This document shows positions 1-10,500 of a DNA stretch of 64,000 bases, piece after piece. The notes under the pieces were generated by a model. That model searched no databases and was not told the origin of the DNA. It saw nothing but the letters and a program-made list of their open reading frames with translations. Position numbers and translations under genes: made by a program. Origin of the DNA: Oceaniferula marina (GTDB taxonomy: Bacteria; Verrucomicrobiota; Verrucomicrobiia; Verrucomicrobiales; Akkermansiaceae); the NCBI RefSeq assembly GCF_013391475.1, contig NZ_JACBAZ010000001.1, positions 578,377 to 642,376 on the forward strand, read 5' to 3'. Position 1 is the stretch's first letter. Every line of letters begins with the position of its first letter.

Positions 1-351
1 ATCTCAGAAGAAGGAGGGGTGCTACTCTACCTCCGGCAAGAGGGACGAGGCATCGGCCTCCCCGCAAAAATCCATGCCTACAAGCTTCAAGAACAAGGCC
101 TCGACACCATTGAGGCGAATGAAAAACTCGGTTATGGATCCGACCTCCGCGATTACGGCGTGGGCGCTCAAATATTACACGACCTAGGAGTCAGACAAAT
201 CAAGCTCATGACCAACAACCCGAAAAAAATCGTCGGATTGGAGGGATACAAGCTCGAAATCACCGAGCAAATTCCGGTCAGCATACCAGCCAACCCACAC
301 AACGAAAAATACCTCCAAACAAAAAAAGACCGGATGGGGCACACCCTCTAA
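1..351 (+). CDS. ribA: GTP cyclohydrolase II (C-terminal part, cut by window edge)
   Basis: The reading frame is open from the first base, so the gene starts outside the window. GTP cyclohydrolase II opens the imidazole ring of GTP in the first step of riboflavin synthesis. Visible family motifs are [10 protein letters not shown] near the start, [12 protein letters not shown] in the middle and the TNNP motif before the C-terminal tail. The missing part probably holds the zinc cysteines and, if this is a RibBA fusion as is common, a DHBP synthase domain; that cannot be seen here. It converges with feoB across a 93-bp gap that contains a perfect inverted repeat (370-388) but no clear T-run. Confidence 0.93.
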   Translation: MSEEGGVLLYLRQEGRGIGLPAKIHAYKLQEQGLDTIEANEKLGYGSDLRDYGVGAQILHDLGVRQIKLMTNNPKKIVGLEGYKLEITEQIPVSIPANPHNEKYLQTKKDRMGHTL

Positions 352-444
352 TCACGAACAACCGGTAGAGAGGATTGGCCCAATCCTCCAGCTCCTCGGT
401 GTCTCGAATTTGAAATTTAAATATTCAAATACTTAGAGGTGCCC

Positions 445-2724
445 TTAAAACAATCGCCAGATCGAAGCGGTGGCAACACAGATCACCACACCAAAAATCA
501 GAGGCAGAAACGTCGCGACTGAAGTCCATTTCCACGACCCGGTTTCACGGTAAATCGTGTAGATTGTGGTACTACATGGATTGTGACACAGCGAAAACAG
601 CATCAGACAGACCACAGTCATCATGGTCCAGCCCGCATGCACCAAAATGCTATGAATCCCCTCGTCCCCGGTTTCGAACATCACCCCCGCCCCGGAACCC
701 CAGTCAGATTGACCGGACACCAGCACGCTCAGCATGAGAATCGTCGGTATCACAATCTCATTCGCGGGTATCGCTACGATATACGCTAAAAGAATCACAC
801 CTGTCAGCCCCATCAACTCTCCGGGACCGTCCAGAAAACCAATGAGCCAATGAGCCAATGGCTGACCACCAATCGAAAGATTGGCCACAAGCCAAATGGC
901 AGCCCCTGCTGGCATGGCAAAGACGACAGCACGCCACAAAACAATCAGAGTGCGGTCAATCAACGATGTATACAAGGTGCGTAAAATGTTGGGAGGCCGA
1001 TACGGAGGGAGCTCCAAGGAAAATGATGTCGCCTCACCCCGTAACACCGTCCGGGCTAACATCCAGGAACTCAACAGCGTCAAGCCAAAGCCCAACACCG
1101 TCACCAACAAAACGGACCCCACAACCACCGGACTTGACCAGGCACTCGGAACCGCCGCTCCTATAAAAATGGACGCAAGTAAAATCTGGGTTGGCCAACG
1201 ACCGTTACACAACGAAAAATTATTCGTGATGATCGCGATCAAACGCTCCCGGGGAGAGTCAATGACCCGGGTGGCAACAACCCCCGCGGCATTGCAGCCC
1301 AAGCCCATGGCCATCGTCAACGCTTGTTTGCCATGAGCTCCAACCTTCTGAAACATTCGGTCCAGATTGAAAGCGACTCGTGGCAAAAAACCAAGGTCCT
1401 CCAATATCGTAAAACAGGGGAAAAAAATAGCCATCGGAGGCAGCATCACCGAGATCACCCAGGCCGTTGCCAAGTACATACCATCCACCAGTAGCCCCTT
1501 AATCCAGAATGGTGCCCCCAAAGCGTCAAACCATGAGCTCAACAAGCTATGCCCATTATCGACCAATAAGCTTGCCAGCATCTGAGACGGCACATTGGCT
1601 CCGGCAATCGTCAACCACAAAACAAAAGCAAGCACTGCAGCCATCACCGGAAAAGCCGTCACCGGGTGCGTCAACCAACGGTCAACACGCTGCTGCCATA
1701 ACAACCGACTTGATCCACCGTGGTGAACTACCGACTGAGACGCAATCCGCGCAGCTTCTCCATAAATCGTTTCCGTTATCCGATCATGTAAGTTTTTAGG
1801 AAGCTTCCACCCAAGCCGGTGAGCCATATCCAATATCGCCTCCCGCTCTTGCACCGTCGTTTCCGGTGGATCCATCGGCTCGCTGCGATCTGCATCGGCC
1901 GCAAAACAGGCCAATTGGGCTAAATCCCCAGTGCGCACCGCATCCACAACCTGACGATCCCCCTCCAACAGTCGGAGAGCTGTCCATCGGGATTGCTGGA
2001 AATCGGGAAACAATTGACATAAGGCCTCCTCAATCTCGCGCAATGAAGGGGCCAAGCCTGGAATATTCAATTTCAACTTCAAGGGAGGTCGGGCCTCGGA
2101 ACGAGTCGCCATCTGGGACAACTCACGCAACAACTCTGCAATCCCTTCACCGGATCGAGCCGAGCATGGAACAACCGGCACTCCCAGCGATCGAGCCAGA
2201 TTGCGAACATCAATATCAATATGATGAGCCTTCGCCTCATCCATCAAATTCAAACAAATCACCGCCCTGCGTGTGATCTGAAGCACCTGAAGAGCCAGGT
2301 TCAAGTTGCGCTCCAAACTCGTGGCATCCACCACAATCAAAGTCACATCCGGTTGCCCGAACAAGAGAAACCCACGGGCGACCTCCTCATCAGGTGATGC
2401 AGATAATAAAGAATAGGTCCCTGGCAAATCGACCACCTTGAAACGCTGACTATCGTATGAAAACGCGCCCTCAGCCCGACTGATTGTCTTCCCCGGCCAG
2501 TTGCCGGTATGCATCCTCAAGCCGGTCAGAGCATTGAATACCGTAGTTTTACCCGTGTTCGGGTTGCCAGCCAAGGCCACGACAAAGTCACTTTCATCCA
2601 CATCAAGACCATGCTTTCTCAGTTGGCCATGCCGAGATGGACAAGTCAAACAAGCATCGCCGACACGATGATTCCCCTCCTGCCCATCAGCGCCCGCCTC
2701 ACCCAGATCATTCCGTTTTTTCAC
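445..2724 (-). CDS. feoB: Ferrous iron transport protein B
   Basis: Inner-membrane Fe(II) transporter with an N-terminal GTPase domain (759 aa, normal for the family). G motifs are clear: GNPNTGKT at residues 53-60, DLPG at 99-102 and NLMD at 159-162. From about residue 356 onward the protein is a series of hydrophobic segments forming the permease part, with two Gate-like repeats. A short N-terminal extension carries a CLTC cysteine pair (residues 25-28), a feature of some FeoB proteins whose role is not settled. Its start codon overlaps the stop of the upstream DtxR/FeoA gene by 4 bp, so the two are almost certainly co-translated. Confidence 0.95.
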   Translation of the reverse strand: MKKRNDLGEAGADGQEGNHRVGDACLTCPSRHGQLRKHGLDVDESDFVVALAGNPNTGKTTVFNALTGLRMHTGNWPGKTISRAEGAFSYDSQRFKVVDLPGTYSLLSASPDEEVARGFLLFGQPDVTLIVVDATSLERNLNLALQVLQITRRAVICLNLMDEAKAHHIDIDVRNLARSLGVPVVPCSARSGEGIAELLRELSQMATRSEARPPLKLKLNIPGLAPSLREIEEALCQLFPDFQQSRWTALRLLEGDRQVVDAVRTGDLAQLACFAADADRSEPMDPPETTVQEREAILDMAHRLGWKLPKNLHDRITETIYGEAARIASQSVVHHGGSSRLLWQQRVDRWLTHPVTAFPVMAAVLAFVLWLTIAGANVPSQMLASLLVDNGHSLLSSWFDALGAPFWIKGLLVDGMYLATAWVISVMLPPMAIFFPCFTILEDLGFLPRVAFNLDRMFQKVGAHGKQALTMAMGLGCNAAGVVATRVIDSPRERLIAIITNNFSLCNGRWPTQILLASIFIGAAVPSAWSSPVVVGSVLLVTVLGFGLTLLSSWMLARTVLRGEATSFSLELPPYRPPNILRTLYTSLIDRTLIVLWRAVVFAMPAGAAIWLVANLSIGGQPLAHWLIGFLDGPGELMGLTGVILLAYIVAIPANEIVIPTILMLSVLVSGQSDWGSGAGVMFETGDEGIHSILVHAGWTMMTVVCLMLFSLCHNPCSTTIYTIYRETGSWKWTSVATFLPLIFGVVICVATASIWRLF

Positions 2725-3671
2725 GCCTGTTGCTCTCCTCCGTTTCTAGGTTCCAATAAAACTTTATCCGCCTGCTCATCTCGAAAACCAAATAAACTCC
2801 CACGGATCGAATACGAGCGGGGAGAGCCAAAAGGACTCGTGAACTCACATCGGATCACGGTCCCGGGCACCACTCCCAAATCCAACAAACGCCTTCGTTC
2901 AGGACCGTAACACGCCTCCGTAAGCCCATAAACCACTCCGGCCTCCCCAATCGCAAGTGAACTCAAACGCCTCAAGCCCTGCGTCTCCTTTTCCTCTGGC
3001 TCCGCTACATGCACCATACCCAAAAGTTCCGGAGCGATCAGCACCTCATGCCCATCTGCCGTGACTTCTACAGCGCCGTTATCAAGAAGCTTCATCTCGC
3101 TCAAATGCATCCCGGCATACAAGCCAAGCTGCACCAACTTGCGATACATGGTCACCGGCTCGTCCTCAATGTGCTCGATCACCATCACCCCTGTGTGCTC
3201 CCACTCAGCCAGTGAAATCCTACGTCCTTCAGGCAACTCACCTTCACGTGTTGGAATAGGATCACCATGAGGATCAAAGCGCGGATTCCCCAGTTGGTCA
3301 GCCAACGCATCGATGTCAGCCAAATTCAAGCGATGCTCTTCTACCTGCGCCCGGCGGTGTAGCTCTTCAGCGGGCACCCCCTCTTGCCTTGCCAACCACG
3401 TTTCATACAGCCGGTGCCGACGCAACACCAGCATCGCCTCCTTGCGACCCGATTCCGTTAACTGCCACAGCTCTCCCCGAACTTGGGCAAGGCCACGGGA
3501 ACGCATCAACCCCAAAACCAATGTCGCCTGCCCGCCCCGAAGGCGTAGTGCCCCCGCAACACTGTCGACACTTGCAGCCCCACCAGATTGCTCACAATCC
3601 AGCAAATGCTTTAACGCATCCTCGATTTCAATATCCGACTGCGCCTGCCGTTCTTTGTTCATAGATCGCAA
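2721..3671 (-). CDS. DtxR-family metal-dependent regulator fused to FeoA-like domains
   Basis: This 316-aa protein starts with a winged-helix region (about 10-75) and a DtxR/MntR-type dimerisation segment (about 80-150, rich in His and Glu such as RRAQVEEHRL). It continues into two FeoA-like SH3 modules: one around 150-225 with LVQLGLYAGM, and one around 235-310 with RRRLLDLGVVPGT. It probably senses Fe or Mn and controls the feo operon, while the last module may act as the FeoA partner of FeoB, since no separate feoA is present. The 4-bp overlap with feoB supports one transcript. The family assignment is firm; which metal it senses is inference. Confidence 0.85.
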   Translation of the reverse strand: MRSMNKERQAQSDIEIEDALKHLLDCEQSGGAASVDSVAGALRLRGGQATLVLGLMRSRGLAQVRGELWQLTESGRKEAMLVLRRHRLYETWLARQEGVPAEELHRRAQVEEHRLNLADIDALADQLGNPRFDPHGDPIPTREGELPEGRRISLAEWEHTGVMVIEHIEDEPVTMYRKLVQLGLYAGMHLSEMKLLDNGAVEVTADGHEVLIAPELLGMVHVAEPEEKETQGLRRLSSLAIGEAGVVYGLTEACYGPERRRLLDLGVVPGTVIRCEFTSPFGSPRSYSIRGSLFGFRDEQADKVLLEPRNGGEQQA

Positions 3672-3906
3672 TTAATACCCAGCAGAGCTGTGGTCAACCC
3701 TAAAAAATTAGCCTAAACTAAAAATATTGCCCCACCCTTTGATTTGAAGATCCTGCAAATAACCAAGAAACAAACCACCATCGAAGATAAAAGACTCATC
3801 ACTCAAGAAGTAAGACTCAAAACCACCCACTCGACAGAAGCTATTTTTCACTTGCAAATCGGGGGATATGGGCCAGATTCTGGCATCTTCTCGGAGAGAA
3901 AACTGA

Positions 3907-4263
3907 GGGGGCGTCATGGTTTCGACTGGATGTTGAAAGCCTAGACTGCATGTAGAGGTTGATCGGTTGGCCTCTTAAAAAAGCCGTTCAAACAAATTAA
4001 TTGCAGACTCTAACGAGCTCGCACTTGCTGCTTAATTGACGGCAACGTCTATCTTCCCGACGTCCACTACGGGAGAAGGCGACACACCAGTGGACTGGCC
4101 GGAGACCGGGTGACCGGGTCAATGGTGAGACTTAACAGGTCAATCGGAGTGCGCCAGCCGTTGGTGAGCAAATGCCCTCTTAAAACCATATCATCAACTA
4201 AACATGTAGACGTTTAAGTAGCAGGCATTTAGGACAGGGGTTCGACTCCCCTCGCCTCCACCA
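3907..4263 (+). ncRNA. ssrA: Transfer-messenger RNA
   Basis: The 5' end GGGGGCG pairs with CGCCTCC before the discriminator A and encoded CCA at the 3' end, forming the tRNA-like acceptor stem (one G-T wobble). The start continues with the conserved tmRNA string GGTTTCGACTGG. A T-arm AGGGG-TTCGACT-CCCCT sits just before the 3' acceptor strand. The tag reading frame begins at GCA 4003 and ends at TAA 4033-4035, giving ADSNELALAA, a typical proteolysis tag ending in LALAA. The RNA rescues stalled ribosomes together with SmpB, which is not in this window. Length is 357 nt. Confidence 0.96.
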
Positions 4264-4268
4264 TTTTT

Positions 4269-4301
4269 AAAGGCTCAGGATTACCCCTGAGCCTTTTGTT
4301 T
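4269..4301 (+). terminator. Rho-independent terminator of ssrA
   Basis: An 11-bp perfect stem (AAAGGCTCAGG at 4269-4279 with CCTGAGCCTTT at 4286-4296) is followed by a T-rich tail. It begins 5 bases after the CCA end of the tmRNA. Confidence 0.88.
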
Positions 4302-4444
4302 GCAAAGATCTGTAGCAAACCCTCGCAAAATTCGGTTCTACATCAAAGTTTGGGGCAGAGTAAATTTCTTGTCAGGAATCTCACATTCGCGGATTATGCT
4401 GATAAGCATCAGTGATATTTCCTTCCGCCTGCTGACATGCCACC

Positions 4445-5011
4445 ATGACTGCCAAGAAACAGAGCCATCCCCCAGAGAGTCAGCACTCGACCATCCAGTT
4501 GATCGATGCAGATGATCCCGCTATCCTGCTTGAGCAATGCCAAGCTAGTCTGCGTGGCTACCTGATCTCGCTAACCGCAAACATGCAGGACGTGGATGAC
4601 TTGCTGCAGGAAACCAACCACTACCTGGTCGAACACCTCGACCAATTTGAACAAGGCTCACATTTCAAAGCCTGGGCATTCAGCGTCGCACGCTACTGCA
4701 TCCTCGCCCAGCAGCGCGACCGGTCACGCAGCCGCATCAGCTATATGGAGGACGCAACCATCGAACTCCTCGCTAATTCCGCCATCGACCGACTCCCCGG
4801 CGAAGACGAACGCATCCACACCCTGCGCCATTGTATCCAGAAGCTTGCCCCCGGAGAACGCAGCTTGGTCCGGCAGGTCTACATCGACAAAAAATCACTC
4901 ACCCACATCGCCGAGAACCTCGGACGCTCAGCAAACGCCTTGCACAAAACCATCTCCCGCATCCGCCAAGCCCTGCGCGTCTGTATTGAGCAACACATCA
5001 CCCGCCACTAA
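4445..5011 (+). CDS. ECF-type RNA polymerase sigma factor
   Basis: A 188-aa sigma-70 family protein with region 2 at about residues 25-95 (including DVDDLLQETN and HFKAWAFSVARY) and a region 4 helix-turn-helix at about 125-180 (SLTHIAENLGRSANALHKTI). It resembles the ECF group common in Planctomycetota and Verrucomicrobiota. The FecR-like gene starts 6 bp downstream, so the pair is expected to work as a sigma factor and its membrane-bound regulator. The likely targets are the PEP-CTERM gene and sulfatases that follow. The target assignment rests only on position. Confidence 0.88.
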   Translation: MTAKKQSHPPESQHSTIQLIDADDPAILLEQCQASLRGYLISLTANMQDVDDLLQETNHYLVEHLDQFEQGSHFKAWAFSVARYCILAQQRDRSRSRISYMEDATIELLANSAIDRLPGEDERIHTLRHCIQKLAPGERSLVRQVYIDKKSLTHIAENLGRSANALHKTISRIRQALRVCIEQHITRH

Positions 5012-5017
5012 ACCGTC

Positions 5018-6511
5018 ATGAACTCATCACAGCGAACCGAACTCCGCACCATCACTGACACCTTGCTGGACGGAAAACCTCTCACCGCCCGACAGAGCGA
5101 ACGACTCAACGTCCTGCTCACGGATCCGGCAGCGCGCGATTTCTACCTCCAAATGGTTGAAACAGACGTCCACCTACCGGCCAGTATCGAACACGCGGAT
5201 ATCATCACCCAACTCGAACAGGACGCGGTGGCCCGCCCCTTTCCCACACGCCGTATTGCAGCGATCGCCGCCTGCGCCGCTACCATCACCTTTGCTGTTG
5301 GTTGGTTCGTTGGTTCCCAGACACAGACGCCCTCGCAATCAAGCGCCCCGTCACCCGTGGTTCAAAACAAACCCACAGAAGACACCTCCAAGGCCAATAT
5401 CACCAGCATGATCGGAGTCCGCTGGAACCAGCCCCCCGACTCCGCCACTTCACCAAGCACCATCGACATCGCCTCAGGCCTCGTCGAACTCATCTACCCC
5501 ACCGGCGTCAAAGTCATCGTCGAAGGGCCGGCTAACTATCAGGTCACCGGAAAAAACAGTGGAGCCATCGACTACGGACGCTTCGTAGCCAACGTGCCGA
5601 AGGGCGCAGAAGGATTCACCGTCGATTACGCCAACGGCAAAGTGATCGACCTCGGCACCGAATTTGGATTCAACCTCAGCCGCGAGGGCGAGCTCAAGCT
5701 CGCGGTCTTTGACGGTGAAGTCGAACTCCATCCCGAAGGTTCTTCGTCCTTCATTAAAATCGATCAAAATCACGCTGTCGAGCAACACTCTGACGACCCG
5801 CACGCAATCCAGTCCATCCCCTTCGACCGCGCTGCCTACGTCCGAGAAACCCCGTCCCGCGAATTCTCGTGGCATTTGGACTCCGCCGCGCCAAAAACCC
5901 TCACATTCGACGTCAGCCACCTGATCTGGAAACCTGGTAACTTCCAGTGTGTTTTCAAATGGATGCGTGGGCAACGCGCCACTCGTATTTCCAATGTTAC
6001 GCTGCTAAAAAACGGCGTCCCTGTCGATTCCCAGACGGAGGAAGGTGTCACTGGCTTTCTCCACATCACCAAAGGCAATGTTTATACACTCAACGTCAGC
6101 GAACAAAACTACCAGCGTGCCCAATGGCAAATCAAGGCCACTCTGCAGTCGCGTTCCGACGTTCCCCCCAATGATGCCGAAACCGTGCCGTGGTCTGAAG
6201 GCATCCTTCTTTTCGAAGACGGCCGGTTGCTTGACGCCACTGAATCCGACTTTATCGGCACCTGGAAATACAGCCACAACGGATCCGAATGGCAGCGTAT
6301 CCTCCATGCCGACGGCACCATCACTCTAACTAAAAACAAAAAAAATCACATCGACTTCTCCAAAGCACGCTGGGAAGTCAAGAGCGGCTCCCTGCGCGTC
6401 TGGATCCCCCATCTCAAACAATTTGAGGACCACATCCTCCGAGATCACAACACCCTGATCTTCACCGACCAGCCGTATCGAAACGCCGTTCGAGTCCCCA
6501 CCGAAAAATAA
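5018..6511 (+). CDS. FecR-domain membrane protein, probable regulator of the adjacent ECF sigma factor
   Basis: A 497-aa protein with a cytoplasmic N-terminal part (1-79), one transmembrane helix at about 80-100, and a periplasmic FecR domain at about 153-218 (PTGVKVIVEGPANYQV, VIDLGTEFGF). The C-terminal 240 residues are beta-rich and have no family I recognise. In the known Fec system FecR passes a periplasmic signal to the ECF sigma factor. Here no TonB receptor is nearby, so the input signal is unknown. A similar sigma-FecR pair lies at 51133-53261 on the other strand. Confidence 0.8.
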   Translation: MNSSQRTELRTITDTLLDGKPLTARQSERLNVLLTDPAARDFYLQMVETDVHLPASIEHADIITQLEQDAVARPFPTRRIAAIAACAATITFAVGWFVGSQTQTPSQSSAPSPVVQNKPTEDTSKANITSMIGVRWNQPPDSATSPSTIDIASGLVELIYPTGVKVIVEGPANYQVTGKNSGAIDYGRFVANVPKGAEGFTVDYANGKVIDLGTEFGFNLSREGELKLAVFDGEVELHPEGSSSFIKIDQNHAVEQHSDDPHAIQSIPFDRAAYVRETPSREFSWHLDSAAPKTLTFDVSHLIWKPGNFQCVFKWMRGQRATRISNVTLLKNGVPVDSQTEEGVTGFLHITKGNVYTLNVSEQNYQRAQWQIKATLQSRSDVPPNDAETVPWSEGILLFEDGRLLDATESDFIGTWKYSHNGSEWQRILHADGTITLTKNKKNHIDFSKARWEVKSGSLRVWIPHLKQFEDHILRDHNTLIFTDQPYRNAVRVPTEK

Positions 6512-6629
6512 TTTCATCTTTTTTGTCAGGATTACCACACATCTGGTGTTTGCTTTCGTTCGCCCTCATAAATATGGAAAATCCACTGCGGTGGAGGCGA
6601 GCATCAACTCGAAACAAAAACATCAGAAA

Positions 6630-7316
6630 ATGACAAGTAAATCCATCCTCAGCGTCCTCGGCACTTCCATCGCACTTGCGTGCTCGGCATCCGCAGCCAC
6701 ACTCTCTACGGCTACTTACACTGATAACACAGACGTCGGAAACGCCACCCAGTATTTCCTTGAAAGCTCCAGTGCAACTTGGACAATTAATCCCAACATC
6801 ACCGTTACTGGCGGCCGCTACTTCATTGGATCAACGGCAGATCCCGACACAACCCCAGCCATTTTCACGGTCACCGGCGGCGGCACACTCGACATCACCC
6901 GCAGCGGAACCTACAACCTGCGTCTCGGGCAAAACAATGATTCTGAATCAGGTCAAGTTATCATCAAAGGAGGTTCGACACTGCACATCTCTGGGACTAC
7001 CGCAGGCGAGTTTATGCACCAATCTGGAGGTTTCATCGAACTCGACGGAGTCGGTAGCACATTCTCCTACGTCAACGCAACGACAGGAACCCGCTCATTC
7101 ACAATGGATGCAGACAGCCTCGGAGGCTCCTACTCGGGTCAAGCCCCCGGCACAGCGATCCCCTTCCAGCTCAGCAGCGCCTCTGAGGCTGCAGGGCTAA
7201 AGCTCGAATACACCTCCGTTGGTGGCGTAAACTACGTCACCGCCGTTCCAGAACCATCCTGCACCGCCCTGCTGGGTCTTGGAGGTCTCGCACTGATCTT
7301 GCGTCGTAGCCGCTAA
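6630..7316 (+). CDS. PEP-CTERM exported surface protein
   Basis: I chose the ATG at 6630 because it starts directly with a signal peptide (MTSKSILSVLGTSIALACSA); the longer frame from 6546 adds only an unlikely leader. The mature part is a Gly/Thr/Ser-rich beta-repeat region with passenger-type phrases such as GGGTLDITRSGTYNLRLG. The end is a PEP-CTERM sorting signal: VPEP, a hydrophobic stretch, then LRRSR. Such signals are processed by exosortase, which is not in the window. Placed between the sigma/FecR pair and the sulfatases, it may be a surface scaffold or matrix protein of this locus; that role is inferred. Confidence 0.8.
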   Translation: MTSKSILSVLGTSIALACSASAATLSTATYTDNTDVGNATQYFLESSSATWTINPNITVTGGRYFIGSTADPDTTPAIFTVTGGGTLDITRSGTYNLRLGQNNDSESGQVIIKGGSTLHISGTTAGEFMHQSGGFIELDGVGSTFSYVNATTGTRSFTMDADSLGGSYSGQAPGTAIPFQLSSASEAAGLKLEYTSVGGVNYVTAVPEPSCTALLGLGGLALILRRSR

Positions 7317-7342
7317 ATCAGCAGCAACGTCTCTTTGTTCTG

Positions 7343-7373
7343 AGGGCAGAGGTTTGTGCCACTGCCCTTTTTT
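7343..7373 (+). terminator. Rho-independent terminator after the PEP-CTERM gene
   Basis: AGGGCAG (7343-7349) pairs with CTGCCCT (7362-7368), followed by an unbroken T-run to 7373. It separates the PEP-CTERM gene from the sulfatase genes, so the latter probably have their own promoter or depend on read-through. Confidence 0.8.
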
Positions 7374-7524
7374 ACACCTTAACGCCCCCATCCCTCTTGG
7401 ATCGCTCTCTCAGCGACTCCTACCACCGGCGTGCTTGCGGAAGATCTTCCAGCCTTCCCCAACTATGCAAAACTCACTCTCGGCGATCAGACAAACGCCA
7501 CACCTCAACAAACGCAATCCAGGC

Positions 7525-10500
7525 ATGCGCTATTCCTTATTTTCAACATATCCTCCCCGGAGCATCACAGCTCACTTCTTCCTTGGTTTACTTACCTCGG
7601 CAGGCATAGCAGCCACCGCGACTGCGGACACTCAGATGACGTTGATCAATCCTGGCTTCGAGGCAAGTGGCAACAACACCAATCCATCGGGCTGGACGAC
7701 CACTGAGCCAGCCGGTTCTTCGGCCTACATTTACGGGTCCACCAGCAACGTGCTCGCTTTTTGGGGTGATGGGGCCCAAGTGCAGCAATCGTTTTCCACG
7801 GAAGAAGCCACCGCCGACAGCTTTGGAACCTATTCCATCATCTTCGATTCTGGCTGGCGCAACAATGCCGGCGACCATGATGACCTTACTCTAACGATCG
7901 AAATCATCAACGTCACAGAAGGCACCGTGCTGGGATCAACCAATTACGTCTTCCCACCAAACACCCCAAGCGAGGAGTCCAACGTTTACAGGGTCATCAA
8001 AACCGGAAACATTACAACGATAAGCTATGATAGCAGTGGGTCCCATCTGAAAGATGATGAAATTGCCCTTCGGATCACAGCATCCAGCCCAGACGGCTAC
8101 AGCACCACTGGTTGGGTCGATAACATCAGCATCATTGCACGCCAAGCGGATGCTCACTGGAGTCTTGACGGCAGTACGCTTGCTGAACGTCTAACTGCCA
8201 GTTATGGAAACACCGCACTCAACCTTCAGGAAATAGGAGGAAGTGCTTCCTGGGACACCAGAACAGGCTTTGGCAATGTGCTGGCCAATGGTTCGACCAA
8301 CCCATATTTATCTGCCAGCCGAGGGCACCTACCCGACCCTGGTGAGGGAGACTTTACTCTCTCCCTATGGGCAAAGCGAACATCAGACAACGGCACGGCC
8401 GCCGGCCTGCTCGACGCCATTGCTTGGACAGGCACCGGCTACCAGCTCTTTTTTCAAAGCAATGGTACACTCCGCCTCAGGGTCGATGATGACCTCGGCA
8501 ATACCGTCAACGCAGACACCACCAACAGCCACGTCGGACTGAACACCTGGCAAAACATCATTGTCAGCATCGACCGAGCGAACTCCCGCGCCAGATTCTA
8601 TATCAACGGCAGCGAAGTAGCACCACTCGGCGGGGTGGACATCTCATCGTTGACCGGTGCAATCACCCCGGACCAGGACCTATATATCGGAACGCTCAAT
8701 GGAACCAATCCAAGTCAGGCTCAGTTGGACGACATCGCCATTTTCAACCGACGACTCGCCCCTGAAGAAATCGCAGCAATTGGTGGCGCGGATGCACCTC
8801 CTTTATTTGACCTCTATCCCGGACTACTTCCCCTGACCAGCGTTAAGATATCGCCCGATGCGGGGAGTGTATCGCCCGGAACTGGCATCACCATCACCAC
8901 CGACGCCGGTGCCCCCATCCACTACACCTTGGACGGCTCGGAACCTGACGAAAACTCATCACTCTATGCAGGACCGATCATCCTCAACACGTCTGCAACG
9001 CTTACGGCGCGCGTCGTGGACGGCACACGCCTAGGACCAATCTCCTCACGCTCGTTCGCCGTTATCAGCAACCCACAACCGAACATCCTGATGATTATCG
9101 CCGACGATCTCGGCTTCAACGACCTCGGCTGTTACGGAGCAGTGAGTGTAGTCACGCCGAACCTCGACCAACTGGCTTACAGCGGCCAGCGCTTCACCCA
9201 GTATACCACCACTGGCCCCGGCGACCTGAATAACCAATACGCCTGGCTAACGGGACGGGTCGCCCGCCGTGGAGGCCTTCCTGCGACGGCTGCCCCATCC
9301 AGCAATACGCTCGACACCCGCGAATGGACCCTTGCCGAAGCTCTGCGTAAATCTGGCTACCAGACATCGTTCATCGGGGCCTGGCATCTCGGAAGCGCCA
9401 CTGGTTCTCATCCCAATGAGCAAGGGTTCACGCTGTTCAATGGTCTACCTTGGAGCATAGACCAAGCTCCACCACTCCAAGAAAATGAACAAACCATCAC
9501 AGCCTCGCCAGCACCCGCCACTCTGCTCGAACAATTAACGGCTCGCGCTGAGGCCGCCATCGCAAGTGCTGCCGGAGCTGGCAATGCCCCTTTCTTCTTG
9601 GTCTTCCAGCCCCCCTCGCTTCCCGCCATCGGAAATAGTCTGCTAGGAGACTACGGGAACCGCGTCGAAGCTCTGGACGCATCGGTCGGACGTCTTATCA
9701 CGCAGCTTGATTCCTCCGGACTCCGCCAAGACACCCTGGTGATCTTCCTCTCCGATGGCGGAGCCGCCACCAACACCAGAGGGCCCTCCATCGGTTCGAA
9801 TGGCCAACTCCGCGACGGCAAAGGCACCACTTGGGAAGGCGGCGTGCATGTCCCGATGATCGCCAGCTGGCCAGGCACCATCCCGGTGGATGACAACTAC
9901 GCCGTCGTCTGGACCCCGGACCTTTTCCAGAGCTTGGTCAGGCTGACCCAATCCTATCAGCCTGCCAACCATCAAATCGACGGCACAGACCGCAATGATG
10001 TTATCTTCGGGGTCCGCACCCGCCCCGACGAGGCAACCGTTGCCTACATGTATGGCCACAACGGCAGTGCATTCGAACTAACAGCTATGCGTCAGGGCCC
10101 ATGGAAATACCACCTTTCGGTAAGCAACCTCGACTCCAACAATAATTTTTCGGGCGAGGCCCCACTGCTGTTCGATCTACTGGTCGACCCAACCGAACAT
10201 GTCAACCGAAGCAACGAAGCCAGTGCGCGCATCAGTACGATGGAAGAACTGAAAAATGAACACCAAAACTCACTGCCCCCCGAAGGACAGCCGCAACTCC
10301 CTGCAGCCCGGCCCAAAGTCCTCGGCCCCATCGAAACCACCATCGAAGCAGACGGGCACACCACCTTCATCTTTACTCGTCCCGCAGACACGCTCAATGA
10401 CCACTACCTCCTCCAAGTCAGCAATGAACTCAAACATTGGAGCGACATTGCCATTGACCCCTACACTCAGGTGACTGCTGGTCCCGATCAAACCGAGACC

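Noticed and set aside
370-388. Terminator between ribA and feoB
   Set aside because: A perfect inverted repeat is present, but no T-run follows on either strand.
881-1336. Plus-strand ORFs inside feoB and other long genes
   Set aside because: They are antisense frames of strongly supported genes and show no domain or start signal.
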